A stretch of DNA of 64,000 bases from Amyelois transitella (lineage: Eukaryota > Arthropoda > Insecta > Lepidoptera > Pyralidae): the NCBI RefSeq assembly GCF_032362555.1, contig NC_083534.1:2136001-2200000 (forward strand), read 5' to 3'. Positions 51,701 through 62,630 of the stretch are shown here, one piece after another. The position numbers and the translations under genes were made by a program. Under the pieces are notes generated by a model. The model had not been told where the DNA came from, did not search any database, and was given only the letters and a program-made list of their open reading frames with translations. Position 1 is the first letter of the stretch; each line of letters opens with the position of its first letter.

Positions 51701-52089
51701 GTGATCTACACTTAGTTTAACCCCACGGTTAATGAGACTTTGGAAGGTTATTTCTTATCTGTAGTCTGAAAACGTCAGTTGCAAAGGGCCATCCAGCAGG
51801 CAGCTGTGTGATAAAAAGAGATTCCAAGGTAGCGATACATTTGTCTATCGATTATAAGAAGAATCCCAAATAAAACTCAAGACACAGGCTTTTATAGTCT
51901 TTGTTTTGAGTTTGGAAATCGGTCCTGGAAATATCTGGCGCACACTACGTTTTTCCTCCCCTATCAGGCTAGCATGTGAACCACTTTTTCTCTGTCTATC
52001 ATCTTTGCATGTTCCCAGTCACACCCTACGTTTCTATACTTTAGAACGTGGGAGTTCGCTTAACGCATCAGTGTCGTAGAAAAAATAAG
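51701..52089. other. Unassigned sequence
   Basis: 3' flank of the SPH gene; no gene or repeat recognised. Confidence 0.4.
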
Positions 52090-52264
52090 CATACATACAT
52101 ACATATAGTCACGTCTATATCCCTTACGGAGTAGACAGAGCCAATAGTCCCGAAAAGACTGAATGGCCACGTTCAGCTGCTCGGCTTAATGATGGAATTG
52201 AGATCCAAATTGTGACAGGTTGCTAGACCATCGCCTAAAAAAAGAATCACAAGTATGTAACCCT
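52090..52264 (-). repeat. SINE-A, head missing
   Basis: CATACATACATATAGTCACG to AATCACAAGTATGTAA; ends ~45 bp downstream of the SPH poly(A) signal. Confidence 0.8.
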
Positions 52265-52306
52265 AGAAAAAAATAAATGAAACAACAATTAAAAAGTATT
52301 ATAAAA

Positions 52307-52312
52307 TTTATT
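52307..52312 (-). terminator. SPH poly(A) signal
   Basis: AATAAA on the minus strand, only 4 bases after the SPH stop codon; implies a very short 3' UTR. Confidence 0.6.
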
Positions 52313-52316
52313 AATC

Positions 52317-52478
52317 TCAATAATTGTACACTTTCGGGTCGTAACCCTGGCCGGCGACCTTGTCGTCTATCCAGTTGCGAAGGTTGGCCACGTCCACGTA
52401 GACTCCTGGGGTGCCGTCTTCCCCACAGCCGATACCCCACGCTACTATCCCAGCCTGGGAGTAGCGGTCTTTCTCGAA
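52317..52478 (-). CDS. SPH coding exon 8
   Basis: [20 protein letters not shown] to the stop TGA at 52319. Acceptor TGCTTTCAG. Confidence 0.94.
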   Translation of the reverse strand, partial: FEKDRYSQAGIVAWGIGCGEDGTPGVYVDVANLRNWIDDKVAGQGYDPKVYNY

Positions 52479-55400
52479 CTGAAAGCAGAAACAGTACAAA
52501 ATGACCACCATCTTTTTGGTGTTAGTACCTTTCTGGATCTTAGGTCTTTCCTAAAAGGAATCCTTTGACTTGAAGATCTAAGAATGGGAATAGTAATGAG
52601 GAGTTTTCGAAGTGACGTTTAAGAAAGTAGTTAGTAACCATTTTTCTCACTAGATGGCGTTGAGGCAAGTAATGTGTCGGCTCAAGTGTCAATTACATAT
52701 CACATTATAGGTACTAACGGTCAGTTCTATAATTTCTCAGTTTTGTCATGTCATGATAAAACATAATAGTAGGTATTGCGTTTTGTTAGATTATTTGGCA
52801 AGCAATGAAATTATACGAACATGTAAGTACACGAAAAATATGTACATAAAATTGACATCCTTGACAGTGACAGCTTTACCAACGCCATCTATTTTTAAAA
52901 TTTCCTCTTTAAAAAGTTCTCATTACAAGAAATATCTCCTGTCCGTCTGATCCGACCTAGTTTGAATCATGGTTACACATCCAGTTGCCTGAATTTTATT
53001 GAAAGGTTTTTTAACCATGCTTTCCATCACCATAATTAGTCATCAAAAATAAATGACATAGACTAACTTAAATGTGTGTTGATGAAATAGCTTTCATCCA
53101 GATGGTGACGAGTTAATGTTAACGTAATTTGTTAAGTTGGTATTATAATCCATCAGTTCAAAAGGGAAAGGAAACATACGATGTCATTAGAATTGAGAGT
53201 ACATTAGAAGAAGATAAGAGCGAGAGAAAACAGAAAGAAACCGTACCAACAGTAGTTTTGTATCCTATGAGACTTACTTCAATAGGACACACTAAAGGCC
53301 CGCCGTTATCCTGTCGCCAGCAGCGTGCTACATAAGAAAGAACATGAGTGAGACAAACATACCTCAATAGGACAAACTAAAGGCGACCCTCCGTCTCCCT
53401 TACATGTGTCTTTGCCGGGGCCGCCGCCTGCGCACATGAATGACGTGTGTAATTCAAAATAACGGCCGAGACGCGTCTTTCGGAGGCGGTCTTGGCATGT
53501 GTTGCGGTCTACCACTGGCAGTTCAATCTGAAAAAAATAAAAACATTATACTAATTCTGTCTGTTCTGTTAAACTGGTTATCTCTTTCTTCAGAGCTTGA
53601 AGCACGCAAGCCCCACGCTGGGCGCCAAATCCATTCACTTATAAAATTTGTGTGACTGTGTTTATTTTTCAAAAGCGTGCTCTCTTTCTTCCTAGGTATC
53701 TTTATCTTTATTGTCTTGTTCCTTTCGGATTTTATGCAGGCCTGCTCTCAGATCATTTGTTTGTGTTTAATATACTTACTCACTATATTCTAAAGACTTA
53801 CTATTTTATGGCATCTAGCTTGGTGTTTTCTTAATAACTTTTTTTTTATTTTTCTAGATAATATAAAGCTAACCTTCTTGAGTATAACTTGGTATCGGCC
53901 ATCTTTGCCAAACTTGTCTTTTCCCCAGCCAGAGGCGAGGCAGCGGGCGCCGGCGGGGGCTCGCTCGCGGGCGGGTGGCAGACACGCTAGCCCCACGTTG
54001 GGCGCCAAATCCATCGGCTTCGACAGGAAGAGTAAAGCCACGTCGTAGAACAGGTTTCCTGAGACAATATGATTTAAAAGATGAAATGTTTTCTGGTGTC
54101 CGTTGTGTTGTTTTACAGGGTCAATACAAGTTATAAATTTAAATGATGAGAAATATTGGAAAGCGAATCTTATAATCATAATAGCGATGGGTGCAGGAAG
54201 AAAGATGCAAAGATGAATTCTTTTTGTTATTTTTTTTACCGAACGAGCACAAAAATTGTGCTTAATGCATTTATCTCAAGCTCACCTTTATTAAAGTCCT
54301 TGTGAACTTCAACCTTCGACACATCTCTGTCCTGGTACGGATATATTTCCTTGGTGGTCTGCGTGTCCCACTCTCCGGCGCGCACGCGCAGCCTCGGAGC
54401 CGCCGCCACGTAATGCGCGGCTGTGAGTACTACGGATGGGTGAATGAGGGAGCCACCGCCGACGTAAACGTTGAGTTTTTGCCCGTCTGGCTCTTGGTCG
54501 TTGACGGGTTCGATTCTGGAAAAGTCAAGTCAAGTTAAAAGTTAAATTTTTGGTTTGTGCAGTTGGTTGTGTAAAATTTGGTGCTGTGTGGTTCCCGGCG
54601 CCACTATAAAAAAGAATCGGACCACTCCATCTCTTTTTAATGGATGACGATTAAGAGATATGCTTATAAACTTGGGATTCTTCTTTTAGACGACGGGCTA
54701 GCAACCTGTCACTTTATATGAATCTCAATTCTATCAGTAAACCATAAAACTGTTGTCTCTCTACCCCGCAAGGGATATAGACGTGATTATATTTATGTAT
54801 ATACGTATATGTACCTAATTTGAAACGGGGAACTGGTTGTTTGGGAAGCGTCCATAGGACCGCGAACACGAGAAGTGTTGTAAAGTGAGATGGCTGCACC
54901 TACAAATATTTCGTTTAGGATACAGGAAAGATCCACATTATCTAAATTATTGTCAGTGAATGGCAATGCTGCTAACCTTCTGGGCACACTCCCGCATGTT
55001 GATGCTATGCAAGGACTGTACAATTTTTAAATTAAATTTTAAATTGTAAACAACTTTTATTTTTATTTCTTTTTTATAAATAGATTTAGTTTTAATTTGA
55101 GTTCATTTTAATTATTATTTGTTAAACCTAAATAAATGTCATTGTCAGTGAAGGTTTGCTAGTGGATCTGATAAGAGTTATGTTTTGAATTGAGATAACG
55201 ATATCTGTCTTAAAAAAATCTTATCTTCTTATTTTCTTTTTGGATTTTCCTTTTAAGCGACGGGCTAGCATCCTTTGACTATTTGAACAATTACATCATT
55301 TAGCTGAACATGGCCGCTCAGTATTCTCAAGACTGACAGTTCTGTCTACTCCGTATGTATAAAATAACTCACTTCAAAATGGCTACCATCCATGGGAATT

Positions 55401-58400
55401 CCCCGAACTTGGATTCTCCTTCGGTGTCGCCAGTAGTTTGGAACCCAACGCCGTTAGGGTTCCGCCAGCCGCAGCCCGTGCGCACCTGGAATTAAAAAAT
55501 GATATAACTAAAACGAACATCTATACTAATATTATAAAGCTGAAGAGTTTGTTTGTTTGTTTAAACGCGCTAATCTCAAGAACTACTGGATCGAATTGAA
55601 AAATTCTTTGTGCTTTGAATAGACCATTTATCGAGGAAGGCGTTAGGCTATATAACGTCACGCTACAACTATAAAGAGCAAAAAATAATAAAAAATGTGA
55701 AAAAAACGGGGAAAATTATTAATTCTTGAGGGCTTCAATAATGCCCAAAAATAACTATACCACGCGAACGAAGTTGCGGGCACAGTGTGGTTCTAGGGAC
55801 TAAAAGAAAAAAGAATAGGACCACTCCATCTCTTTCCAATGGATGGCTTATAAACTTGGGATTCTTCTTTTAGGCGGCGGGCTAGCAACCTGTCATCACA
55901 AGAATCTCAATTCTGTCATTAAGCTAGACAGCTGTACGTGGCCTATCAGTCTTTTCCAGACTGTTGGCCTGTCAATCCGCAAGGGATAATAGACGTGATT
56001 TTTATGTATGTAGGTACTCATACGTATGATAACATCTCGCGGCCTCCGAAATGCCGCAAATAGTTAAGCAATATCCACTAAGTATTTATTTTCCGTTTTC
56101 CTCAAAGGCGAGGTGATCGGACGGTAACTTGAGACGGTCATGACGTAACGCTGTATTGACCTTTCAAAACTTTTAAGTATTTAATAAACAGGAGAATACA
56201 CTGTGTGTTTTGCACCTTGAACTAACAACATAACAAGTTTATTTATTTATTACAGGGATCTATCTCAATTCTATCATTAAACCAAACAGCTTCAGCAACA
56301 GTCTTTTCAAGATTTTTGGCTCTGTCTACCCCGCGAGTTATATTGACGTGATGTATGCATGTATGTATTACAGGGACATGACATCTTGTTCTTACGAAAA
56401 TATCTATTACAGGTATTCACATCGTTCACCATAGATTTTTTCATAAAACCGAAAGTCATTTACGTAGGTAAAGAATAAAGATGAGTAAAGTACATACATA
56501 CATATAGTCACGTCTATATCCCTCGCGGGATTGACAAAGCCAACAGTTTTGAAAAGACTGAATAGCCACGTTCAGCTATTTGGCTTAATGATAGAATTGA
56601 AATTCAAAGTGACAAGTTGCTAACCCATCGCCCTAAAAAATAATCCCAAGTTTGTAAGCCTATCCTTTAGTCGCCTTTTACGGCATCCACGGGAAAGAGA
56701 TGGAGTAGTCCTAATTTTTTTTGTATTGGTGCCGGGAACCACACGGCACGTAGGAATAAGTTACACAAGAACATGATACCTCTTCTTGCTTAGGCGGTTT
56801 GGGTGTGATGGGGTCTTCTGGAGGTCTTTTGTCGTCAACCAAACAGCAGGCGTCTAGGTAAGATGGGCATGGTCCATCGCGTACACTGTAATAAATCAAT
56901 TTTTATTTTTAAAACTCTTTGGTTACAATTAATACCATGCATGCCATACAATTTTTTCTTTTAATATTATACTCTGTATTTGTATTGGTGCCGTGTGGTT
57001 CCCGGCACCAATACAAAAAAGAATAGGACCACTCCATTGCTTTCCTATGGATGTCGTAAAAGGCGACTAAGGGATAGGCTTACATACTTGTGATTCTTTT
57101 TTTAGGCGATGGGCTAGCAACCTGCCACTATTTGGATCTCAATTCCATCATTAAGCCGAGCAGCTGAATGTGGCCATTCAGTCTTTTCGGGACTATTGGC
57201 TCTGTCTACCCCGTAAGGGATATAGACGTGACTATATGTATGTATGTATGCAATACCTTAGGTACTAAAAGCATTATCTAAACACTAGCTGTGCCCGCGA
57301 CTTTTGTGTTGAATAGATCATTTTTATCGAGGAAGGTTTTAGTCTAGACAACAACACGCTGCAACTATTAGGAGCGAAGAAATAATGGAAAATGTGAAAA
57401 AAAAACGGGGAAAATTTTTCATCCTTGAGGGCTTCTTTCAATGATGCCCAAAATAACTATTCCACGCGGACGAAGTCGCGGGCACAGCTAGTTTTATAAT
57501 AAATACTTATATAGATAAACATCCAAGACCCAGGCCAATCAGAAAAAGTTCTTTTCTCATAATGCCCTGGCCGGGATTCGAATCCGGGACCTCCGATGTC
57601 ACAGACAAGCGTTCTGCCGCTGCGCCACAGAGGCTGTCAAATTTTGCCTTCTTTTTGCAGCGTAGGTGTCATTCACCGCGCCGCTCAGATTACGCATTAT
57701 GTTATTGTTGCCTACTTCCTACTACTTACTATTATAAAGGCGAAAGTTTGTATGGATGTTTGTTACTCTTTCACGCAAAAACTACTGAACCGATTACCAT
57801 GAAATTTGGTATGTAGGTAGCTGAAGACCCAGAATAACACATAGGCTACTTTTTATCCCAGAGTTCCCGCGGGATTGATAGGGTTTCCATGCGGACGAAG
57901 TCGCGGGCGGCCTCTAGTAAATATATAAATAAATAAATAGCATGATCAGTCACCGTATGTCAATGATGCCCACTCCGTCAGTGATCACTGTGTTGTTCTG
58001 AACGTTGCACAGGTAGTACCGCACACATTCGCCAGGCTCACCCTTGTCGGTCGTGCAAGTTGTGTCCTCTGAAATATTTCATCATCAGGTTTATATATGT
58101 ACTTAAAACTGGCGACTCGCCCCGGGTACCATTTAATCCTACTAATATTATAAATGCGAAAGTTTGTAAGTATGTCAGGATGTCAGTATGTAAGTTTGTT
58201 ACTCTTTCACGCAAAAACTACTGAACCGATTACGATGAAATTGGTATGTAGGTAGCTGAAGTACCCAGAATAACATATAGACTACTTTTTATCCCGGAGT
58301 TCCCGCGGGATTGTTTCCAGGCGGACAAAGTCGCGAGCGGCCTCTAGCCTTGAATAATACCAATTCATTCTACGATATAAAAATAGTGACCGTGCATGAA

Positions 58401-58878
58401 AGAAAAGTCTGTCTGTTTGTACGTTTGTTTGTTCAAGTTAATCTCCGGAACCACTGAACGGATTTGAATGGAACTTTAGCACGGGTAGTACTCATAGACA
58501 TAAACGTTCCTCAGAAACCCTCTTTACACATTTTCGAATGGCAACAAATTCCGGGGCTTCAATGATGCCCAAAATAACTATTCCACGCGGACGAAGTCGC
58601 AGGCACAGCTTGTAATAACATAAATAAGTTCTTATAAGCAATGATAATTTGTATGCAAACTCACGATCATCACTGGTTTGAATCCCCGGCACCAGCGTAG
58701 AGGATTCCCCCTTCTTATCCCCCAGGGAAGGCGGTGTGGGGTTGGTGACGACGGCAGGTGGCGCTGCGGTAGCCCCAGGGTTCCCGAAGATGGACTGCAG
58801 GACTGACTCCAGGTCCCCGCCGCCAGGATTCTGCTGGCAGGACGCTGAGACCGCTAGCAGTAATAATAGCTTGAACAT
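52317..58878 (-). CDS. Clip-domain serine protease homologue (non-catalytic)
   Basis: Secreted CLIPA-type protein; relatives such as PPAF-II and Manduca SPHs are cofactors in prophenoloxidase activation. Eight coding exons join in phases 1,2,0,2,1,0,0 to 429 aa. Signal peptide [16 protein letters not shown]; acidic/Pro-rich linker; clip domain with Cys order C-C-C-C-CC ([31 protein letters not shown]); second linker; [11 protein letters not shown]; protease-like domain from EFPWMVAIL. His (TAAHY) and Asp (YDVALL) of the triad remain, but GDSGGP is GDGGSP, so Ser is replaced by Gly and the protein cannot cleave peptides. Melanisation or immune scaffolding role is inferred. Neighbour of hemolin on the same strand. 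Confidence 0.94.
52937..53047 (-). repeat. SINE-C fragment, SPH intron 7
   Basis: CCGTCTGATCCGACC, ACATCCAGTTGCCTGAAT. Confidence 0.55.
53278..53327 (-). pseudogene. Partial copy of SPH exon 7
   Basis: 50 bp between TTTCTTATGTAG and GTAAGT, reading [15 protein letters not shown], i.e. the end of exon 7 with Asn at the catalytic Ser position. Splice signals look usable, but its phase (2-base start) does not fit exon 6 or 7, so it is probably a relic. Confidence 0.6.
53363..53527 (-). CDS. SPH coding exon 7
   Basis: [19 protein letters not shown] to [14 protein letters not shown]; the active-site Ser position is Gly. Donor GTATGT. Confidence 0.94.
53602..53634 (-). pseudogene. Partial copy of SPH exon 6
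   Basis: 33 bp matching exon 6 at 30 positions ([11 protein letters not shown] versus [11 protein letters not shown]), lying in intron 6. No flanking exon 6 sequence remains. Confidence 0.65.
53874..54058 (-). CDS. SPH coding exon 6
   Basis: [20 protein letters not shown] with the conserved Asp; [12 protein letters not shown]. Donor GTTAGC is weak. Confidence 0.93.
54286..54515 (-). CDS. SPH coding exon 5
   Basis: [19 protein letters not shown] with the conserved His, then [14 protein letters not shown]. Donor GTGAGC. Confidence 0.94.
54581..54800 (+). repeat. SINE-A, SPH intron 4
   Basis: GTGCTGTGTGGTTCCCGGCG to TTATATTTATGTAT, internally shortened. Confidence 0.78.
54801..55247. other. 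Unassigned part of SPH intron 4
   Basis: AT-rich; the short minus frame at 54793-55023 is not assigned. Confidence 0.4.
55248..55360 (+). repeat. SINE-A, decayed, SPH intron 4
   Basis: TAAGCGACGGGCTAGCATCC to CTACTCCGTATGTAT; ends 13 bp from the exon 4 donor boundary. Confidence 0.6.
55373..55485 (-). CDS. SPH coding exon 4
   Basis: [17 protein letters not shown] to [10 protein letters not shown]. Donor GTGAGT. Confidence 0.93.
55520..55785 (+). mobile_element. Helitron-A fused to SINE-A
   Basis: TCTATACTAATATTATAAAG to GCGGGCACAG, where the SINE-A head takes over; CTAG lost. Confidence 0.75.
55786..56010 (+). repeat. SINE-A, SPH intron 3
   Basis: TGTGGTTCTAGGGACT to TTTTTATGTATGTAGG. Confidence 0.75.
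56255..56367 (+). repeat. SINE-A fragment, SPH intron 3
   Basis: GGGATCTATCTCAATTC to ATGCATGTATGTAT. Confidence 0.65.
56493..56749 (-). repeat. SINE-A, full length, SPH intron 3
   Basis: CATACATACATATAGTCACG to GGGAACCACACGGCACG. Confidence 0.85.
56780..56885 (-). CDS. SPH coding exon 3
   Basis: End of the clip domain ([15 protein letters not shown]) and Pro-rich linker [10 protein letters not shown]. Donor GTATCA; a SINE-A head lies 30 bp downstream. Confidence 0.92.
56988..57251 (+). repeat. SINE-A, full length, SPH intron 2
   Basis: GGTGCCGTGTGGTTCCCGGC to ATATGTATGTATGTATG. Confidence 0.9.
57285..57491 (+). mobile_element. Helitron-A with 3' termini at both ends
   Basis: Left edge is an inverted 3' end (CTAGCTGTGCCCGCGACTT, 57285-57303) joined to the middle of a plus copy that ends in GGGCACAGCTAG at 57491. 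Confidence 0.7.
57495..57637 (-). repeat. SINE-B, head half
   Basis: Reverse: CCAAGACCCAGGCCAATCAG, GCCGGGATTCGAATCCGGG, GCTGCGCCACAGAGGC. Confidence 0.8.
57717..57917 (+). mobile_element. Helitron-B, SPH intron 2
   Basis: TCCTACTACTTACTATTATA to GCGGGCGGCCTCTAG; ends 37 bp from the exon 2 boundary. Confidence 0.78.
57954..58068 (-). CDS. SPH coding exon 2
   Basis: First part of the clip domain, to GVGIIDI. Acceptor ATATTTCAG, donor GTGACT. Confidence 0.92.
58137..58347 (+). mobile_element. Helitron-B, diverged, SPH intron 1
   Basis: TCCTACTAATATTATAAATG to GTCGCGAGCGGCCTCTAG. Confidence 0.72.
58373..58612 (+). mobile_element. Helitron-like remnant plus Helitron-A 3' end
   Basis: 58373-58505 is a decayed Helitron-like piece (ATCTCCGGAACCACTGAACG). 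58552-58612 is a Helitron-A end with CTAG changed to CTTG. Confidence 0.55.
58665..58878 (-). CDS. SPH coding exon 1
   Basis: Signal peptide and linker. ATG directly follows TTCTTACAG, suggesting an intron just upstream and a separate non-coding first exon. Donor GTGAGT. Confidence 0.92.
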
Positions 58879-58888
58879 CTGTAAGAAT

Positions 58889-59068
58889 TACATACATACA
58901 TATAGTCACATCTATATCCCTTGTGAGGTAGAAAGAGCGTTCTTGAAAAGACTGATCAGCCACGTTCAACTATTTGGCTTAATGATAGAATTGAGATTCG
59001 AATAGTGACAGGTTGCTAGCACACCGCCTTAAAAAGAATCCCAAGTTCGTAAGCCTATTCCTTAGTCG
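58889..59068 (-). repeat. SINE-A, upstream of SPH start
   Basis: CATACATACATATAGTCAC to CCTATTCCTTAGTCG; tail lies 11 bp from the ATG, inside the putative 5' intron. Confidence 0.78.
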
Positions 59069-59209
59069 TTACTATTGTGACTGTAACCTCTCTGAGTGTC
59101 ACGGCTAATCAACAAATATTTACCTAGGTACTTTTTGACTCGACCTTGAAGTTTCCAATAGTTTGTTTTTATCGAACGTTTCTTGGTAAATCATCATTCA
59201 GTAGCCTTA

Positions 59210-59690
59210 ATACATGCATACATATAATCACGTCTATTTACCTTTGCAGGGTGGACAGAACTAACAGTCTTGAAAATATTGAAAGGCCGCGTTCAGCTGT
59301 TTCGCTTAAGATGGACATTTAATTAGATTCTAACTGACATAGTTTTCTAGCACATCGCCTTCAAAAAGTATTCCAACATTGTTGAAGAAAGATGTGGAGT
59401 GTTCCTGTTCTATAGTGCCAGGAACCACACGGCACAAACATACATACACATAAATTTCTTCTTTCCCCTACAGTTAGATAGATGGAGCCAATAATCTCGA
59501 TGGGATACGAAGATCTCGTAGAATAGATCAATTTTTTAAGGAAACCCTAACCTATTTAGGGTTAACCTACTTAAAAAAAATATTATTCTAATCCAATGTT
59601 TAAAAGAAGAATCACAAATTAATATCTATCCCTTGACTGGCTTTAACAATCTGCACGGAAAGAGAAACGGAAAGCTCTCTCGCTATGTTT
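59210..59690 (-). repeat. SINE-A and SINE-A variant, decayed
   Basis: 59210-59435 is a diverged full copy (head GTGCCAGGAACCACACGGC). 59440-59690 is the CTTGACTGGCTTTAACAATC variant. Confidence 0.55.
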
Positions 59691-60013
59691 TTTATTCGCT
59701 ACAATGCCAGCGATGTTTTTGCTTTACCGCTTAAGAATAGACTGGATTTTGAAGCGGATATTCTGATGTTCAACCTTCATCTAATGTTTGTAGGTACATA
59801 GAATAAAAATGCATCTCCTAGATCCTATACAATACAAGAAATACTGGTCAGTTGAAATATTTTTTTCTTAAATAGGTAGGTAGGTATGTCACACACCTAC
59901 CCATTCGCAATCTTTTAATTTGTCTGGTCCGGTCCTAATCCCTAATCCACAAAAGATGTGATTATATGTTATTTTGAGATTTATTTGTTGTTCGTTACCA
60001 ATAAACTCATAAA
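59691..60013. other. Unassigned sequence
   Basis: No gene or repeat recognised. Confidence 0.4.
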
Positions 60014-60175
60014 CTACTGGACTGATTTGATGAATTTTTTTACTCATAATATTGGTAAGTAATTGGTATTCGATTGAATATATAGATTACCTATCTATAT
60101 ATCAAATCGAATACCAATTAGGTACTTACCAATATTATGAGTACCTACAAAAATTCATCAAATCAGTCCAGTAGG
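60014..60175. repeat. Long imperfect palindrome
   Basis: CTACTGGACTGATTTGATGA at the left is mirrored by its complement at the right (to 60175). ~75-bp arms with small bulges and a centre near 60086-60092. No repeat family match seen. Confidence 0.85.
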
Positions 60176-61030
60176 TTATACTTAATACTATAAAATAATA
60201 TGAAAGCAGATAGTTAGGCACCTACATGTTTGTTACACCTCAAAATAGGTATTTAAAGTAAAAAAAAAAAACAGGAAAACGAGTTAAATCTAAGTAACTA
60301 GGTAGGTAATTTACCGCTACTCATCGTTGAACTAACTAACAGCAAAAATGTTTCCTGTTAAATCACAAAAATTACCTTATTTGAATAAAAAATCACCTTT
60401 GCCTACTAATCACCGAGTAAACTTCAGTAAAAAAAAAAATATTTATGGTTCCTTTTTTTAAAATCACATTCACTTAAAAACTATTTAAAAAGTCACAGCC
60501 ACAAACTCAATAGTTCTTTTTTTAAAACATTTTTCCTTAACGCGCGGGGCCGTCCTTCGCGCGCCGTGAATCCGGTCAGACTAGACTGACTACAAGCAAT
60601 ATTCATAAACATGTTTTATAATTATGTTTCATTATATATTTATATTAGTATTTATCGAATGTCGCCGCAGGTCAGCAAAAACCTAATTAAAAATGAAGTC
60701 ACTATGAGATACACAAAGAGTATTGTAGCCTTTATTTTGATAACAGGAGCAGAGGTCAAAATCAATACCTATATGCCGACATATTGTAAATAGGTTTGTT
60801 TTGTTAATATAAAAAAATCGCCCTTTAATTAAAATAGGTTCATAAATCCGTCTATTTGGGCCGCATTTTTTCTACGCAAATGTCGACGCCTATAATTCCC
60901 TTGCCAAATACCTTTATATGAGGTGGATATTATAACATCAATTATTTTAACTTGTTTTTAATTCAAATGTCTAAGCTTATGCTCACAGCCATTCCGAATG
61001 TTCTAGTTGCTTCACTTTCTGTGCAGATTG
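60176..61030. other. Intergenic, possible SPH first exon
   Basis: Mostly AT-rich. 60538-60595 is an abrupt GC/CpG-rich segment (ACGCGCGGGGCCGTCC) with a minus-strand TCAGT initiator at 60589-60585. It could be the promoter and non-coding exon 1 of the SPH gene; inferred only. Confidence 0.25.
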
Positions 61031-61378
61031 TGTATCCCTTAGTCGCCTCTTGCGACATCCATGAGAAAGAGACGGAGTGGTACATACATGTGTGTACAGC
61101 CGTGTGGTTCCCGGCACCAATAAGATGCCGTGTGCTTCCCGGCACCAATAAAAAATAAAGAATAGGTCCACTCCATCTCGTTCCCGTGGATGTTGTAAAA
61201 GGCGACTGAGGGATAGGCTCATAAACTTGGGATTCTTCTTTTAGGCTTCGGGCTTGCAACCTGTCACTATTTGAATCTCAATTCTATCGTAAAGCCAAAC
61301 AGCTGAACCTATCAGTCTTTTCAAGACTGTTGGCTCTGTCTACCCCGTAAGGGATATAGACGTGATTGTATGTATGTA
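61031..61378. repeat. SINE-A fragment and full copy with duplicated head
   Basis: Minus core at 61031-61085, then plus copy 61100-61378 in which the head GCCGTGTGGTTCCCGGCACC is repeated in tandem. Confidence 0.75.
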
Positions 61379-61646
61379 TGCTTGTCAGGCGGATACTAGG
61401 TAAACTAAAGAAATAACTATTATTCCACCTGGGTGACCTAACACAATATTGTTTATACCCAAATTGCCTAATTGGCTCAGGCATCATTTGTTTTGAATAA
61501 CAAGCAATCAATTACAAAGCCAATTAAAATATAAGTCGGCTCAGTTAGGTGAACCCTGGTTTATTACGCCAGTCGCTGGGAGTAAGGCGACCTGGAAACC
61601 ATTTATAATGGCCTTAAAACTGAGTTTGCTGGTAAGTTATATACAA
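61379..61646. other. Unassigned sequence
   Basis: No gene or repeat recognised. Confidence 0.4.
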
Positions 61647-61892
61647 ACAAACATACATATAATCACGTCTATAGACAGAGCCAACAGTCTTGATAAGTTT
61701 GACAGGCCACGTTCAGCCGTTTTGATTAATGATAGAATTGAGATTCAAATAGTGACAGGTTGCTAGCCCATCGCCCAAAAGAAGAATCCTTAGTTCACTA
61801 GCCTATCCCTTAGTCGTCTTTTACGACATCCATGGGAAAGAGATGGAGTGGTCCTACTCTTGTTACTATTGCGGCCGGGAACCACACGACAC
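61647..61892 (-). repeat. SINE-A
   Basis: CAAACAAACATACATATAAT to GGGAACCACACGACAC. Confidence 0.82.
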
Positions 61893-61937
61893 CCGCTGAT
61901 TCTCAATTACATATTTAAGCTATACAGATAAAGGTTG

Positions 61938-62260
61938 GCCGTGTGGTTCCCGGCAACAATACAAAAAAGAATAGGACCACTCCATCTCTTTCCCATGGAT
62001 GTCGTAAAAGGCGACTAATTGATAGGCTTATAAAATTGCGATCCTTTTTTTAGGCGATGGGCTAGCAACCTGTCGCTATTTGGATATCAATTCCATCATT
62101 AAGTCGAGCAGCTGAACGTGGCCATTCAGTCTTTTCGGGACTATTGGCTCTGTCTACCCCGTAAGGGATATAGACGTGACTACATGTATTTATATATGTT
62201 GCCTTTCAGTATTTTCGAGACTGTCGGCTTGACTCTGTCTAACATGTAATAGATAAGATG
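61938..62260 (+). repeat. SINE-A plus a second tail
   Basis: Full copy to 62200, then another 3' segment (TTTCAGTATTTTCGAGACTG) to 62260. Confidence 0.8.
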
Positions 62261-62360
62261 TAAACGTTAAATCTTTCTTCCTTCACCTCTATACCTTGTC
62301 AAAAGGTCAGGTCAAGATAACCAAATACTCGTTGGTTTAGGGGGATGTTTTTATAATGGA

Positions 62361-62630
62361 CTAGCTGTGCCCGCGACTTCGTCCGCGTGGAATAGTTATT
62401 TCGGGCATCATTGAAGCCCTCAATGATGAATAATTAACCCCGCTTTTTTCACATTTTCCATTACTTCTTCGCTTTTAAAAGTTGTAGCGTGATGTTATAA
62501 CGCCTAAAGCCTTCCTCGATAAATGGTCTATTCAACACAAAAATAATTTTTCAATTTGAACCAGTAGTTCCTGAGATTAGCGCGTTCAAACAAACAAACA
62601 AACTCTTCAACTTTATAATATTAGTATAGA
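62361..62630 (-). mobile_element. Helitron-A, full length
   Basis: CTAGCTGTGCCCGCGACTTC to TTAGTATAGA. Confidence 0.85.

Noticed and set aside
53278-53327. Functional mutually exclusive SPH exon
   Set aside because: Its reading phase fits neither neighbour and it lacks the first two thirds of exon 7; listed as a relic instead.
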